Shown piece after piece: positions 40,201 to 49,531 of a stretch of DNA of 64,000 bases. Each line of letters opens with the position of its first letter. Positions within the stretch are counted from its first letter, which is position 1. Below the pieces are notes generated by a model. It made no database searches. It was not told where the DNA came from and was given only the letters and a program-made list of their open reading frames with translations. Location of the stretch: assembly GCA_013398275.1 (NCBI GenBank), contig VZSE01001754.1, positions 1,505,140 to 1,569,139 of the forward strand, read 5' to 3'. A program made the translations under genes and the position numbers. The DNA is from Promerops cafer (lineage: Eukaryota; Chordata; Aves; Passeriformes; Nectariniidae).

Positions 40201-43200
40201 TTCCAGGCTAGGAGGCTTATTTAAAGTTTAATGCAAAAAAAAAAAAAAAAAATCAAGAGTTGAACCTGTGTCTTAATTGCTTATATGGCAGAAGCACCTC
40301 ATTATTTAGTCTGGAAAACAGCTCTAAGATCAGAGTCAAACCATTAACTTAACTCTGCCAAGTCCACCACTAAGCCATGTCCCCAGTGCCACATCTACAT
40401 GTCTTTTAACCTGCAGGGATGGTGACTCCACCACTGCCCTGGGCAGCCAGCTTCAATACTTGACAACCCTCCCAGTGAAGAAATTTTTCCTAACATCCAA
40501 TCTAGGCCTCCCCTAGTGCAATCTGAGGCCATTTCCTCTTGTCCTGTCACCTGCTATTTGGGAGAAGCCTTTCCCTCATACACAAGACAGGCCACCTTGT
40601 TAGAGAAGATCATCAGGTTGGTCAAGCAGGACCTGCCTTTCATAAAGCCCACACTGACAGGCCTGTAGTTCCCAAATCCTCCTTCTGACTCTTCTGGTAG
40701 ATGGGTGTCACATTTGGTGATCTCCAGTCACTTGGGACCTCCCCAGGGAGCCAGGACTGCTGGTCAATGACAGAGTGGCTCAGTGAGCCCATCCATGAGC
40801 TCCCTCAGTCCTCTTGGGTGGATCCCATCCAGCCCCACAGGCCTGTGTGGGTCTAAGTGATGCAGCAGACCTCTGACCATTTCCCCTTGGATTATGGGGG
40901 CTTCATTCTGCTCCCCATCCCTGTCTTCCACCTCAAAGGGCTGAGTACCCAGAGAACAACTGGTCTTACTGTTAAAGACTGAGGCAAAGAAGGCTTTAAG
41001 CACCTCAGCTTTTCATCATCCTTTGTCCCTATATTCCTCCTTGCATCCAGTAAAGGATGGAGATTCTCCTTAGCCCTCCTTTTGTTGCTGATGCCTTCAT
41101 AGAAACGTTTTTGTGTTTTATGGCAGTAGCCAGATTAGGTACTTGCTGGACTCTGGCCCTTCTAATTTTCTCCCTGCATAACCTGACAACATCCTTGTAG
41201 TCCTCCTGAGTTGCCTTCCCTTCCCTCCAAAGGTCAACTCTCCCGGCTTTTGTTTTAGCCTTGAGCTCCAGCCAAAGTTCTCTGTTCAATCAGGCCAGTC
41301 TTCTCCCCCACAGGCTCATCTTGCAGCACATGGATAGCCTGCTCCTGCACCTCTAACATTTCCTTCTTAAAGCACATCCAGCCTTCCTGGACTCCTCTGT
41401 CATTCAGGACAGCCTCCTACACAGGCTGAAGTCTGCCTTCCAGAAGTTCAAGGTGGCAGTTCTCCTAATCCCTGCCCTCTTCTTTCTCCAAGGATCAAAA
41501 ACCCCAGTCTCTGTACCCAAGGCAGCCTCTGACCACCACATCACCACCAGTCCTTCCCTGTTCACAGCCAGCAGGGTGTCTCCCCTGGCTGAGCTCACTC
41601 ATCAGGTGCATCAGGGAGTTTTCTTCCACACAGTCCAGGAACCTCCTAGACTGCCTCCTCTCTGCTGTATTCTATTTCCAGCAGACATCTGGTAAGTTGA
41701 AGTCCCCCACGACAACAAGGACTAGCAATTGTGAGGCTTCTCCTGGATGCTGACAGAATATTTTGTCTGCCTCTCTTCATCCTGGCTGCGTGGCCTATAA
41801 CAGACTCCCACCAGGATACCTGCCTAGTTGGTAAAGCTATTCAAGACAAAGCACCATTTGAAAGTTCTCACAAACCAAGATTCACATTTTATGAGGAATC
41901 CTACTGAGCAAATAAAAGTCCTCCATGCTCAGAGAAAACACAACAAGCAAAATTTCAAGTCCACCCCTTAATAAGGCAGTACAAAGCTTACATATCAATA
42001 ACTGGAATTCTTGTTTTTGCTAGATAAAACTTATTCTAATAGGACCAAGGGGGAATAAAAGCAAGTAACATCTCTATGAGGGCACTGGACTTCAACTTAC
42101 GGCTTGCATCATGCTGGATGGTCTATGTAGCAAAGAATATAGTAAGGTGTACAAAGATTTCTACTAGCTGATGAATGTGAAGGTGTTTAACATGAAAAAC
42201 AGCATTAGTGTGCTTCTGTACACCAAGGCAGATATTGAACAACAAAAAAAAAGTGTTACGAGGGCTTTTTACTATGCAAAGCAGATCACAAGTACAAAAC
42301 TAACAACCAGCTATTCCCAGTATTGTTCAAAGACCAGCTTAAACCAGCAGGCTCTACAGCAGCATGCTCCATCCCCCTCACCTTATTTACAAAAGAAAGG
42401 CTGCTTGCTATACCAATTACCTCAGTAAAACACAGCCAAGGTTTCTGAAGAACTTACCATTGATTTCGAAAGGGAACAAGCTGCCACTTTTGTTCAGCTT
42501 CTCAGATGAGTACTGAAATCAATCAGAAAAAAAAAGTTTTAACTTTGGAAAGAGTCAGCATTCACTTCAAGGAAACTGCATGCAGTTTTTATTTTTTCTA
42601 TATGTGCACTTAACAATGCCTTTAAAACGATGGGGTTTTCCAATGTAACTTGAAGAAATTCCTGAACAGCTGATCTTTGTAAATAAGCCTCTTGTACCTA
42701 ATTATTTGTAATGTTTTCTGATATATTGCGACGTATCAAACTGTTTCAAGAGTTACAACATTAGCCCATGTGAACAAACTGGAAAATTAAGAGTGATAAT
42801 TCATCCTTAATGAAAAAGCTTTGATCCAATTCTCATTTCAGTAGAGAGGAAATTACAATCTGGCAGTTGGGTTTCCATTTTCAATCTTAAGGCTAGAAGG
42901 CAAAACACTTCAACTAAGGGACAGGAATAGCTTTATCTAAATTAAATATGCAAGGTCTTGAAGTTCACCACCATGAAGACTGTTCCAATCAGGCTTTATT
43001 AGCATTTTACATTTTCTTATAATCAATGCAGTGAATTTTTATTTCTTCAAAGTAGAAAAGCCATTGAAAAAAATCCGATCATCAAATCTTTAGCAGACTG
43101 CTTTTTAAATCTCAGCTTATTGGTGGGAAACAACATTACAGCCATGCTTAGAACAAGGTCAGTGTGTAAAGGCCTTCAATTAAGCCTCATCAGTAACATC

Positions 43201-46200
43201 TGCACAGTAAGACAAGTTTGTAACTAATTTACCTAAAAAATATTACTACAAAGGCATTCTTAATGGTCTAGATTTCTCAGACAAAGTACAGAGCTTGCAA
43301 TCCAGCCTCCTATAAAGGAGCTATAAATAAGTGGCTCATAGCTCCATCAGCCCAAGGGTCATTATTCACTCCCCCACCACCACCTCAGGATGGAGAGGAA
43401 GATTGCTTTAAAAAACAGCAACACTTTATGTGAACATTGTTCTTTGTGTATAGCCAAAGAAGATAGCATTGTACATACACTTCCTTTCCAGATACAGAGT
43501 CAATTTTTAAACAAACATCCTTGGGCTACAAAGCTTTTCTTTTTTTTTTTCCTGTACAGCAGCACATAGTGCTAGTGACAACTTTATATCCTTGAGCCCC
43601 ACAGAGACAAACACCATGCTCTGGTAATATTCCCTTGGTGTTATTGTTTCACAGGTAGGAAATAACAGAACAGATGAAAGGATAGGACAGCAATGAGATT
43701 TTTAATCTTTTTTATCAGCTTCAGCACGTGAGACAAACCATTTAATTTTTACTTTGTAAACACATCTGTAGATGCATTTATAACCTTTTAAAGAAGCTAC
43801 TCTAAGTAAACAGCAGAACCCCAAGTTTAAATCTCCATTGGATCTGCTGTTAATTAGTCCAATTCAAACCATTTGAAGTCTGCAACTTGCCAGTTCTATA
43901 GAATTCAAATTTTAAAAGCCAGTATCCATCATTTACTTTAATCAGGTACCAGCTTCATTGAAACACAGGAGCATATTAAGGTAACAGCAGTTACATTTCA
44001 GCTGTCCCTGAAGGGGAAATGGACAAATTAGAGACTTAAAGATACGGTCGTCCAACAAATTTTTCCTTTCCAGCATTCCCCAAATGAAAGGCAATACCAA
44101 CCTATTCAACTATCAGACAGTAGCTACAGAAAATGTGGTTTTGTAACAAAATTCTGTGTCAAAAGTCTTACAGATGATTTATCCTGAGCCAGATGAAAAG
44201 AGCAGCAAGATGAGTTTATATGAGCATAATAGTTAGGAATGTTTAAAAGGCAATTTATTCACACAGGCTAAGCTATTCAATACTTATAAGGAAAAGAACC
44301 TCAAGGACAATCCTATGTGGCAGTTGATACTTAGTTTTTATAGTTTTTAGTCAAATGCATCTTTAACAAGGTTCTCTTTATGAATGTCCAAGTTATTTGA
44401 TTACCTGTACTTTTACCACCTTAAAAAGCCTTGTCCATCAGGTAGAGACTAAACTACTTTATCTTTGACAGCTGCAGAACACTGAAACCACTTTTCAGGG
44501 GGACCATGGAAAAAGCAGGATCACATACACACAGACTATTTGTCCTCCAGAGAACTGCAATATTCTCTAACTCAGACAGTAGCCTTGTCCTTACAGCTAT
44601 TTCTGACCAGGTTCTGGAGAAGTCAGTGCTCAGTTCCATGACAAAGCAGACATATTTCCTCTGCAACTTGGGACTGTTTATACAGAATCCTGCTAAGTCA
44701 CAAAAAAAATTCTTTGCTAGTTCTTTGGAGATTCAGACCAAAAACTGTAAGAACATGACAGGTGACATCACATGCTGAAAGGGACAGTAAGCTGCACTAT
44801 TTCCAGCTCAAGGCACTGAAATAAGGGTTGAGTGACTAAGAGGACAGTAAGTAACAAATCTCCTTTACAATATATGTGTGTATATATATATATATATATG
44901 TATATGCTTTCTGTAACTTAAAAATACTTGGGAACAGTGTCTGCTGGTGTATTTTAACCATGTCTGGAAGCCCAAACTTGAGAAGACCCTGTCAGGCTGT
45001 AAGTTCTTTATGGGAGGGAGGACTTTTTTTATCTATACAGCACATGGCCCAAGTCCCACTAGATATTACTGTAACAGGGCACTGAACCAGTTTATCAGCT
45101 CTCCTGGGCCAGCCACATTCTACCCTCCTCCACTCATTCCCTCTGTGCTACGAGCTACCTGAAGCTTCCTTGATGAATACTTCATTTTGTGATTATGCTT
45201 GAAAAAAGCTTGCAATTGCTAAAAACCTTGACAGGGAAGTCTGCTACCCTCTGTGTGAAGGAAATCTTCCTTAGAATAAGGCCAAATTATTCAACAAGGT
45301 CACTTTTCTGAAGAGGAAACACATACATCTTGCAACTACTGCTTTTTTAATAGATGTTAAAACATCCACCAAGATCTTATGCCTCTGGAAAATTTATTAG
45401 GGAAATAATGGCATATTTTAAGATAGACTCACAAAACAATGAAACTACAAGTTTCACAAGAGGTTAGAATTGTTTGCTTCATGCCAAGAAGTGGATCTAC
45501 TTTGAAATGCTTGCTCACAAATAGAATCTCTTTTGTGCAGCTGGAGAGATTATGTTCAAAAGGAAAGGAAACATTGAGGACAGTGCTGCAAGTTTCAGTT
45601 GGTTTTCTGAATCTTAACAGCTGTTCTTTCGTTAAAATACTCACTCGAAAAGACACCTAGTCTGAACTGAGTAAGTGGAAGAGCTGTGCAAGTGAGGCTG
45701 ACAACAATTATAATTTACATCACTAATTTTAAGTGTTCTTTGCTAGCAGAAGCCAACTGTAACAAAAATAATTCTGGCTGTTCTTCTACACTCCAATGTA
45801 CTGCATTAAGGACTTCACAGCCTGTGCTATCCCTCCTCATTATTCTCAGAATGACAACTTCATCTTCATACTTTTAAAATTAATGGCTTTAATTTCAAGG
45901 CTTTTTTTCCAGTTTCCAAATATATTTAAGTTCCTCCAGTTTATCAGCATCCTTTCCAAACCACAGGGAAGCCATTGTTTATCATTTAAATACTAATTTA
46001 ACTACCACCATACAGATGTGACTCAGTTTGAATAGGCCATGCCGGACCCACCTTTGTCTACCAAATATCCTCCAAATATGACTGGATATGAGATAGTGAG
46101 GAGGAACACTTTGACTTTTTCTCAGGATGCAAAGAAGTTAAGTCAAGTAGTCTGACCAGTGGCTTTTCCTCTGAGGAAGAGAGCCTAATTCTATATCTTT

Positions 46201-49200
46201 CAAAATAAATAAGCCTCAAAAATTAAAAATAACAAAACCCCGCATGCCTGGAAGGGGTTTTACAGTAAAACTTGTTCCTTTCACAAATCCTTAAGTGGCA
46301 GTGCTCATGTTTCCTTCTTAATAGCACACCTTGAAGTCTTACAGCTCACATGCTGTGACTTCACAAACCAACATGAGATTCTATACAGGAATATGAAAAA
46401 GGTACAAGTTTAGTCAGAATATGCAGGAAAATCCAAGACTTTTGAGCTCTGTGAAAGTTTGGAGAGTTCAACGGACTAGAGAAACTATTTGATTTAGTGC
46501 TGCTGTCAACCCATGAAAGCCACAACATGCTCACAGAACTTCTCACCTGTTTTGTGAGGTAGAGCTGAGCAACCAGTGACATTAACTTTTGAGCTACAGT
46601 ACCCAAATTGAGGAAAAAAGCTTGGGGCAACCTTCCTGCTTCTACAGCAGGTCACTCAGTCATCTTCCTGAAGGCAGGTGCAGGACAAGGCTGTACAACA
46701 TAACTGAGCATGCACTGGCTGAATCACACCAGCTTGGAAAATTAGCATGTCATTTAACAGAGCAGTAAAAAGCTGCAGCCAGTATTTTACAACATAAAAG
46801 AGAGGTACTTGGTCACCACACAGCTTACACAAATGAAAAAGTGTACTTTGTCCTACACATGTTGTCTTTATGCCCAGTTCGGCTGCACAGTACATAGCTT
46901 TGAAAGAGCCATTCTTTTTTCTTTTATAACCCTCTTTCATGAGCTGTATTACAGAATAGCTTTTCCCCAGCTATTTTACTACTTGTGCCAAGACACTTGT
47001 GCAGATGCACTGCAAAAGGTATCACAAAACTGATAAGGTCTAACTACATTAACCCAGGCAAGAAAAGTTGGCCTTAATCCTCAGTCAGCTCACAATGAGG
47101 TTCACCAACCAAATGATGTCAAAGAACTTTGTGCCAGCACAAGTAACAAAAGGTACAGCCAAAATCACTTCTGAATTGCTCCAAACTGCTGCTGCTATTA
47201 GAAGAAACTACAGCATTAACCTGAACTTCTTGCCAAAAAGCCTAAATGTGCTAGCAGTGATACCAGACCATCACCAGCAGTCTTTTTCTCTTAGTGAAAT
47301 TTAGCAATTGCCTTCACCAGTGGAAGAAGCACACTTTTTATCATCTTAGGTTCACATTTTAGTCAGGAAGTCATTATTTCCATGAATCCCTTTTAGTGGG
47401 GAGCAACTTACTTGCACACTTCTATTCACGCTTGCTTCTCTATTTCCACACTTTATCAGGGTGCCATTGTGTACAAACAGAACCTGTTCCTGTCCTCAGA
47501 ACCTATTTTCTGTAAGAACTAAAGCACTTACAAAACCAATTACTTGACAGATAAAAGGAGGAGAGGAACAGGAGAAGGGTGAGGACGAAACAACTGATGA
47601 GACATCATGTGCCATTTTCTGCTCTACTTGTTCTTTTTCATGCTTTATTTTAAGTCCAGATAAGGACAGGAATAAAAAACAACCAACCTACAACACATTA
47701 CAGCATACCAACACACTCCTGTACAGACTCCTCACAGTGTAAAAGCAGTAATATGTCCTCCTCTGCTATTAGAGGTCTGTGGTCCAAAATCTACAGTGAC
47801 TATTGGTAAAAAGACTGAAAATTACAAAGTGCTGCTACATGTTTGTAACTAAACACTGCTACTGGTTGTAAGCCATTAATGGCTCACAATTAGGCCCCAG
47901 AGTTTAGTTACAAATGATGGTTTTGCCAGTTCACAGCACATTCTCCTACAAACTGCATGTCCCAAGTGCTTCATCAAACCACACAAAATAAATGTAAGCT
48001 AAGTATGCACTTCTCCTGAGAGTTAACATCATTTCAACACCTTAAATCTGCCTTTCAAAAAGAGCACATTTAAGGGGAAGGTGAAATAAAAGTAAAATCA
48101 ATTATTGGAAGAACTCTAAATGGACCTGCTACAGTTTTGAAAGTGAAACTGCTTGATTAATGTCTACTGTTAGATATCCTTACTGGACAAGGAACTGCAG
48201 ACATGAGAATTGCAGGTGCTTGTGAACAAACTCCACCACATTCAAGGTATGCTTCACCTGCTTTGGGCTCGTGAAATAAATAAAGAAGCACTTCAGTTGT
48301 TTAAGTAAGTTACAGTACAGAGAATTTTAAAGTAACTGACATGCTTCAGGTCCAATATTTGATTATTTTAAAAAGTAACGGAACTAGAACTGAACACCAC
48401 CTTTACATTTAGTCAAGTTTTTTTGTGTCCCCCTGGAACATTAAAGTTTGACCTACAGAAGAGTGCCACTGTAATTAAAGTCAGTAAAACAAAATTAGTG
48501 CATTCCATACAGAACATGGTTTCGGGGTTCTCAGGTAGGCACCTACAGCTGACAAGAGACTGTCCTGCATTACTCACTCTGGAGTAGATACTTCATTCAC
48601 AAGAGAGATGTGAAGAGAATAGATTCCTTCATGCCTGAATTGCATGCTTGAACCACACAATGTACCCAGAGATTAAACCAGCAAGAGTAACACCATAAAC
48701 TACAAAGTTTTTCAGAGCACCAGGCACCTGAGACACTGAAAAAGCAAGGATCCACTCTACTAGCATCAACAATAGTCTGGTAGCAACCTGACTTTTAGTT
48801 TAACTGTATTTACTTGATGACCTGTTCTCCTTCTGCCCAGTGCTGACAGTTACCTACATGGCAGTCAAGGATTTTTATAAGTAAATACTCTTGTCAGATA
48901 TAAAGGTATCAAGCACCTGGTCTATATGGAGAGAAGAAAACTTCAATCCATACAAATACGTGTGCATTTTGCTAGCAAAAAAGGAATCCTGAGAATCTTG
49001 GATAACCCTTTTCAGTCATTAGAACACTACTTCATGAAGAGAACTGGCTTTTTGCTATTTAAAATGAAGTAGCAAGGTTAAAGAGATCATTAAAGTAAAA
49101 AAGCATCAATTCAAAAAGGGACTAAGCACTGAAGATCCACTTTTTCTTCCCCTTACAACTCTCACCCAAACCAGTCCTAACTTAAATAGCTGAATTCTGG

Positions 49201-49363
49201 CTGATCTGCATTCTTGAATTTGTTATGCAGTTTTGAGTTATTTGGCATTTCACATTTATTTCATGTTGTTTTGGTAGATCCTTACCAGATTAATATTGTA
49301 TGTTTTACAGGTCAGATCATCCAAGCTCTGGTTCTGCAGCTTTTCTGTTATTAGTGTTACCAT
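926..49363 (-). CDS. FAM53A: FAM53A, four coding exons, 419-residue nuclear protein (whole-gene entry)
   Basis: Joined CDS on the minus strand: 49363-49286, 42512-42458, 38703-37901, 1249-926. All introns are GT-AG and the phases agree (0, 1, 0), giving 419 residues. Recognised from family-diagnostic stretches: N-terminal MVTLITEKLQ, the central block with RSLSEP (residues 123-128) and VWTPVSKRR (145-153), RRRLSLSQ (237-244), RCRSQPCVLN (275-284), a basic cluster KKSRLKRRR (286-294, NLS-like), and the C-terminus DLDLEQIENN. FAM53 proteins are nuclear. Known for the family: FAM53B (Simplet) promotes nuclear entry of beta-catenin, and FAM53A was described as a dorsal neural-tube nuclear protein. 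Ser-rich RxxSxP motifs fit 14-3-3 or kinase sites, which is inference. No transmembrane segment, signal peptide or enzymatic domain is visible. FAM53B and FAM53C are excluded by the closer match to FAM53A in the N-terminus, central block and tail. Confidence 0.95.
12827..12866. promoter_or_regulatory. Candidate intronic enhancer core (RFX-, SOX- and TCF/LEF-like motifs)
   Basis: Within 40 bp there are CCATGGCAAC (RFX half-site-like, 12827-12836), AACAATAG (SOX-like, 12834-12841), CCTTTGAT (TCF/LEF-like, 12854-12861) and an inverted ATTGTT (SOX-like, 12860-12865). The surroundings (12.4-13.0 kb) are more GC-rich than most of the intron. Motif matches of this length occur by chance, so the call is tentative. 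Confidence 0.25.
13639..13655. repeat. Poly-T run (17)
   Basis: Seventeen consecutive T on the plus strand in the large intron. No retrotransposon body is recognisable next to it. Confidence 0.9.
14471..14484. repeat. Poly-T run (14)
   Basis: Fourteen consecutive T on the plus strand, in the large intron; no flanking element recognised. Confidence 0.85.
19686..19725. repeat. 18-bp tandem repeat, 2.2 copies
   Basis: Unit gtttatgtcagtttatca occurs twice exactly (19686-19703, 19704-19721) followed by a partial GTTT. Each unit itself holds two related GTTTAT-like halves. Confidence 0.9.
27843..27873 (+). other. G-rich run, possible weak quadruplex
   Basis: Plus strand has GGGG, GGGG, GGGG and a final GGG, with loops of 6, 1 and 9 nt. 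The last loop is longer than the usual limit, so folding is uncertain. It would lie in the non-template strand of plus-direction reading and the template strand of FAM53A. Confidence 0.3.
32902..32927. repeat. Perfect 11-bp stem, 4-nt loop hairpin
   Basis: TTTCAACCAAC (32902-32912), loop TGCT, then the exact reverse complement (32917-32927). Confidence 0.95.
33025..33057. repeat. 11-bp stem, 11-nt loop hairpin
   Basis: TGTAATGGCTC (33025-33035), an 11-nt AT-rich loop, then the exact reverse complement (33047-33057). Confidence 0.95.
35850..35873. repeat. Perfect 24-bp palindrome
   Basis: A 12-bp half-site, CTTTGAAACTTA, is followed immediately by its exact reverse complement. AT-rich; in the large FAM53A intron. 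Confidence 0.95.
37901..38703 (-). CDS. FAM53A: FAM53A large central coding exon (803 nt)
   Basis: Encodes residues 45-312, from the split Glu codon and DSPWKALNGG to DFFKMTR. The acceptor is a long T tract followed by CTTTCAG; the donor is GTGAGA (37895-37900). It carries most of the recognisable family features: RSLSEP at residues 123-128, VWTPVSKRR at 145-153, a Ser/Thr-rich linker (about 175-230), RRRLSLSQ at 237-244, a Ser/Thr/Pro stretch with TPTSTPELSRR (260-270), RCRSQPCVLN at 275-284 and an NLS-like KKSRLKRRR at 286-294. Residues 154-164 and 165-175 are tandem copies differing at one position. The exon is clearly more GC- and CpG-rich than its introns. The frame runs 23 further codons into the intron before a stop (37829-37831). 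Confidence 0.97.
40235..40252. repeat. Poly-A run (18)
   Basis: Eighteen consecutive A on the plus strand about 90 bp below the CR1 3' end. CR1 elements do not end in poly(A), so the run is probably independent of the LINE. Confidence 0.9.
40611..41003 (-). pseudogene. CR1 ORF2 reverse-transcriptase fragment with internal deletion
   Basis: An open stretch (41003-40764) carries the conserved start of the CR1 reverse transcriptase, including FFASVFNSKTSC and DGIHPRGLREL. The following sequence reads VTPIYQK and NYRPVS, then joins directly to GFMKGRSCLTNL, which lies some tens of codons further on in intact CR1. The catalytic YxDD region is not present. Confidence 0.85.
41678..41835 (-). pseudogene. 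CR1 ORF2 endonuclease fragment
   Basis: Minus-strand translation gives GILVGVCYRP, then the GDFN-containing motif, in the order seen in the apurinic-type endonuclease of CR1 ORF2. The N-terminal part of the domain is missing because the element is truncated at about 41835. Not functional. Confidence 0.8.
42458..42512 (-). CDS. FAM53A: FAM53A second coding exon (55 nt)
   Basis: Short exon encoding residues 27-44, starting YSSEKLNKSG and ending FPFEIN, plus the first base of codon 45 (phase 1). It is bounded by a strong acceptor (poly-T tract, CTGAT branch-like sequence, GATTTCAG) and a GTAAGT-type donor at 42453-42457. The reading frame closes exactly with the exons on both sides. It is too short to stand out as an ORF and was found by its match to the FAM53A N-terminal region. 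Confidence 0.93.
44875..44906. repeat. (TA)n / (TG) microsatellite
   Basis: Alternating TA units with TG interruptions at both ends. Simple repeat inside the intron between the first and second coding exons. Confidence 0.9.
47842..47914. repeat. Nested inverted repeat (13-bp arms around a 14-bp palindrome)
   Basis: Arms TTTGTAACTAAAC (47842-47854) and its exact reverse complement (47902-47914) enclose AGCCATTAATGGCT (47871-47884), a perfect palindrome with almost the same centre. The overall shape is like a small MITE or an imperfect long hairpin. I do not recognise the family. Confidence 0.8.
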
Positions 49364-49531
49364 GGTAGTTGTTCCTTTTCCACTGCTCACACAAGTGCTG
49401 GAGGCTCTTCAGGCTCTTCTTTCAATACTCATGAGCCATTTCTGTTTTGGACTAGGAATCTTGAGATTTATGCTTCCATCTTACTGCCAAAATTTATTTC
49501 CAAACACTGTCAGTGTATCATGTCTGGTTTC
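49286..49531 (-). CDS. FAM53A: FAM53A 5' exon: 5' UTR plus first coding segment (CDS 49286-49363)
   Basis: The coding part encodes 26 residues starting MVTLITEKLQ and ending NIN-L, followed directly by a GTAAG donor (49281-49285). The start is chosen at 49361-49363 because it matches the family N-terminus, sits in a strong context (ACC-ATG-G), and has an in-frame TGA at 49409-49411 with no ATG between. The exon's 5' edge at 49531 is inferred from an acceptor-like run: a pyrimidine tract, CTAAT branch-like sequence and TTTTACAG, with AG at 49533-49532. That edge is less certain than the coding part. Two tiny upstream ORFs lie in the UTR portion (ATG at 49430-49432 and 49437-49439). Confidence 0.88.
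49409..49439 (-). promoter_or_regulatory. Two overlapping short upstream ORFs in the FAM53A 5' UTR
   Basis: ATG at 49430-49432 opens a 7-codon uORF ending at the TGA at 49409-49411, in frame with the main start. ATG at 49437-49439 opens a 5-codon uORF in another frame ending at 49422-49424. Both lie in the inferred UTR part of the 5' exon. Their contexts are weak compared with the main start. Confidence 0.5.

Larger units (their letters stand above)
40345..41835 (-). mobile_element. CR1-type LINE retrotransposon, 5'-truncated and internally deleted
   Basis: On the minus strand the order is as in CR1 ORF2. First comes the C-terminal endonuclease part, with GVCYRP and then VGDFNLPDVCW (41678-41710; the GDFN codons at 41696-41707 are a conserved active-site region). 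Next are the linker (AVNREGLV; NRELWLELKAKT; ATQEDYKDVVRLCREKIRRA, about 41598-41100) and the start of the reverse transcriptase (FFASVFNSKTSCSLGTQP; GLDGIHPRGLREL, about 41003-40764). Then NYRPVS jumps directly to GFMKGRSCLTNL (40611-40649), and the element ends in a CR1-like 3' region (about 40345-40560). Stops and frame changes break the ORF and the catalytic part of the reverse transcriptase is absent, so it is inactive. It lies in the same orientation as FAM53A. Ends are approximate. Confidence 0.92.
38704..42457 (-). other. FAM53A: FAM53A intron containing a CR1 LINE fragment
   Basis: 3.75-kb phase-1 intron with a GTAAGT donor and a T-rich CTTTCAG acceptor. About 1.5 kb of it is a CR1 retrotransposon remnant, followed on the plus map by unique AT-rich DNA. 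An 18-A run lies at 40235-40252. No other gene is visible. Confidence 0.88.
42513..49285 (-). other. FAM53A: FAM53A intron between first and second coding exons
   Basis: 6.8-kb phase-0 intron with a GTAAG donor and a GATTTCAG acceptor. It contains a (TA)n microsatellite near 44.88 kb and a nested inverted repeat at 47.84 kb. The short open frames here have no recognisable product. Confidence 0.87.

Noticed and set aside
41404..41695. Overlapping open frames on both strands near 41.5 kb
   Set aside because: Minus-strand frame is part of the CR1 ORF2 linker; plus-strand frame is its antisense shadow. Neither is a host gene.
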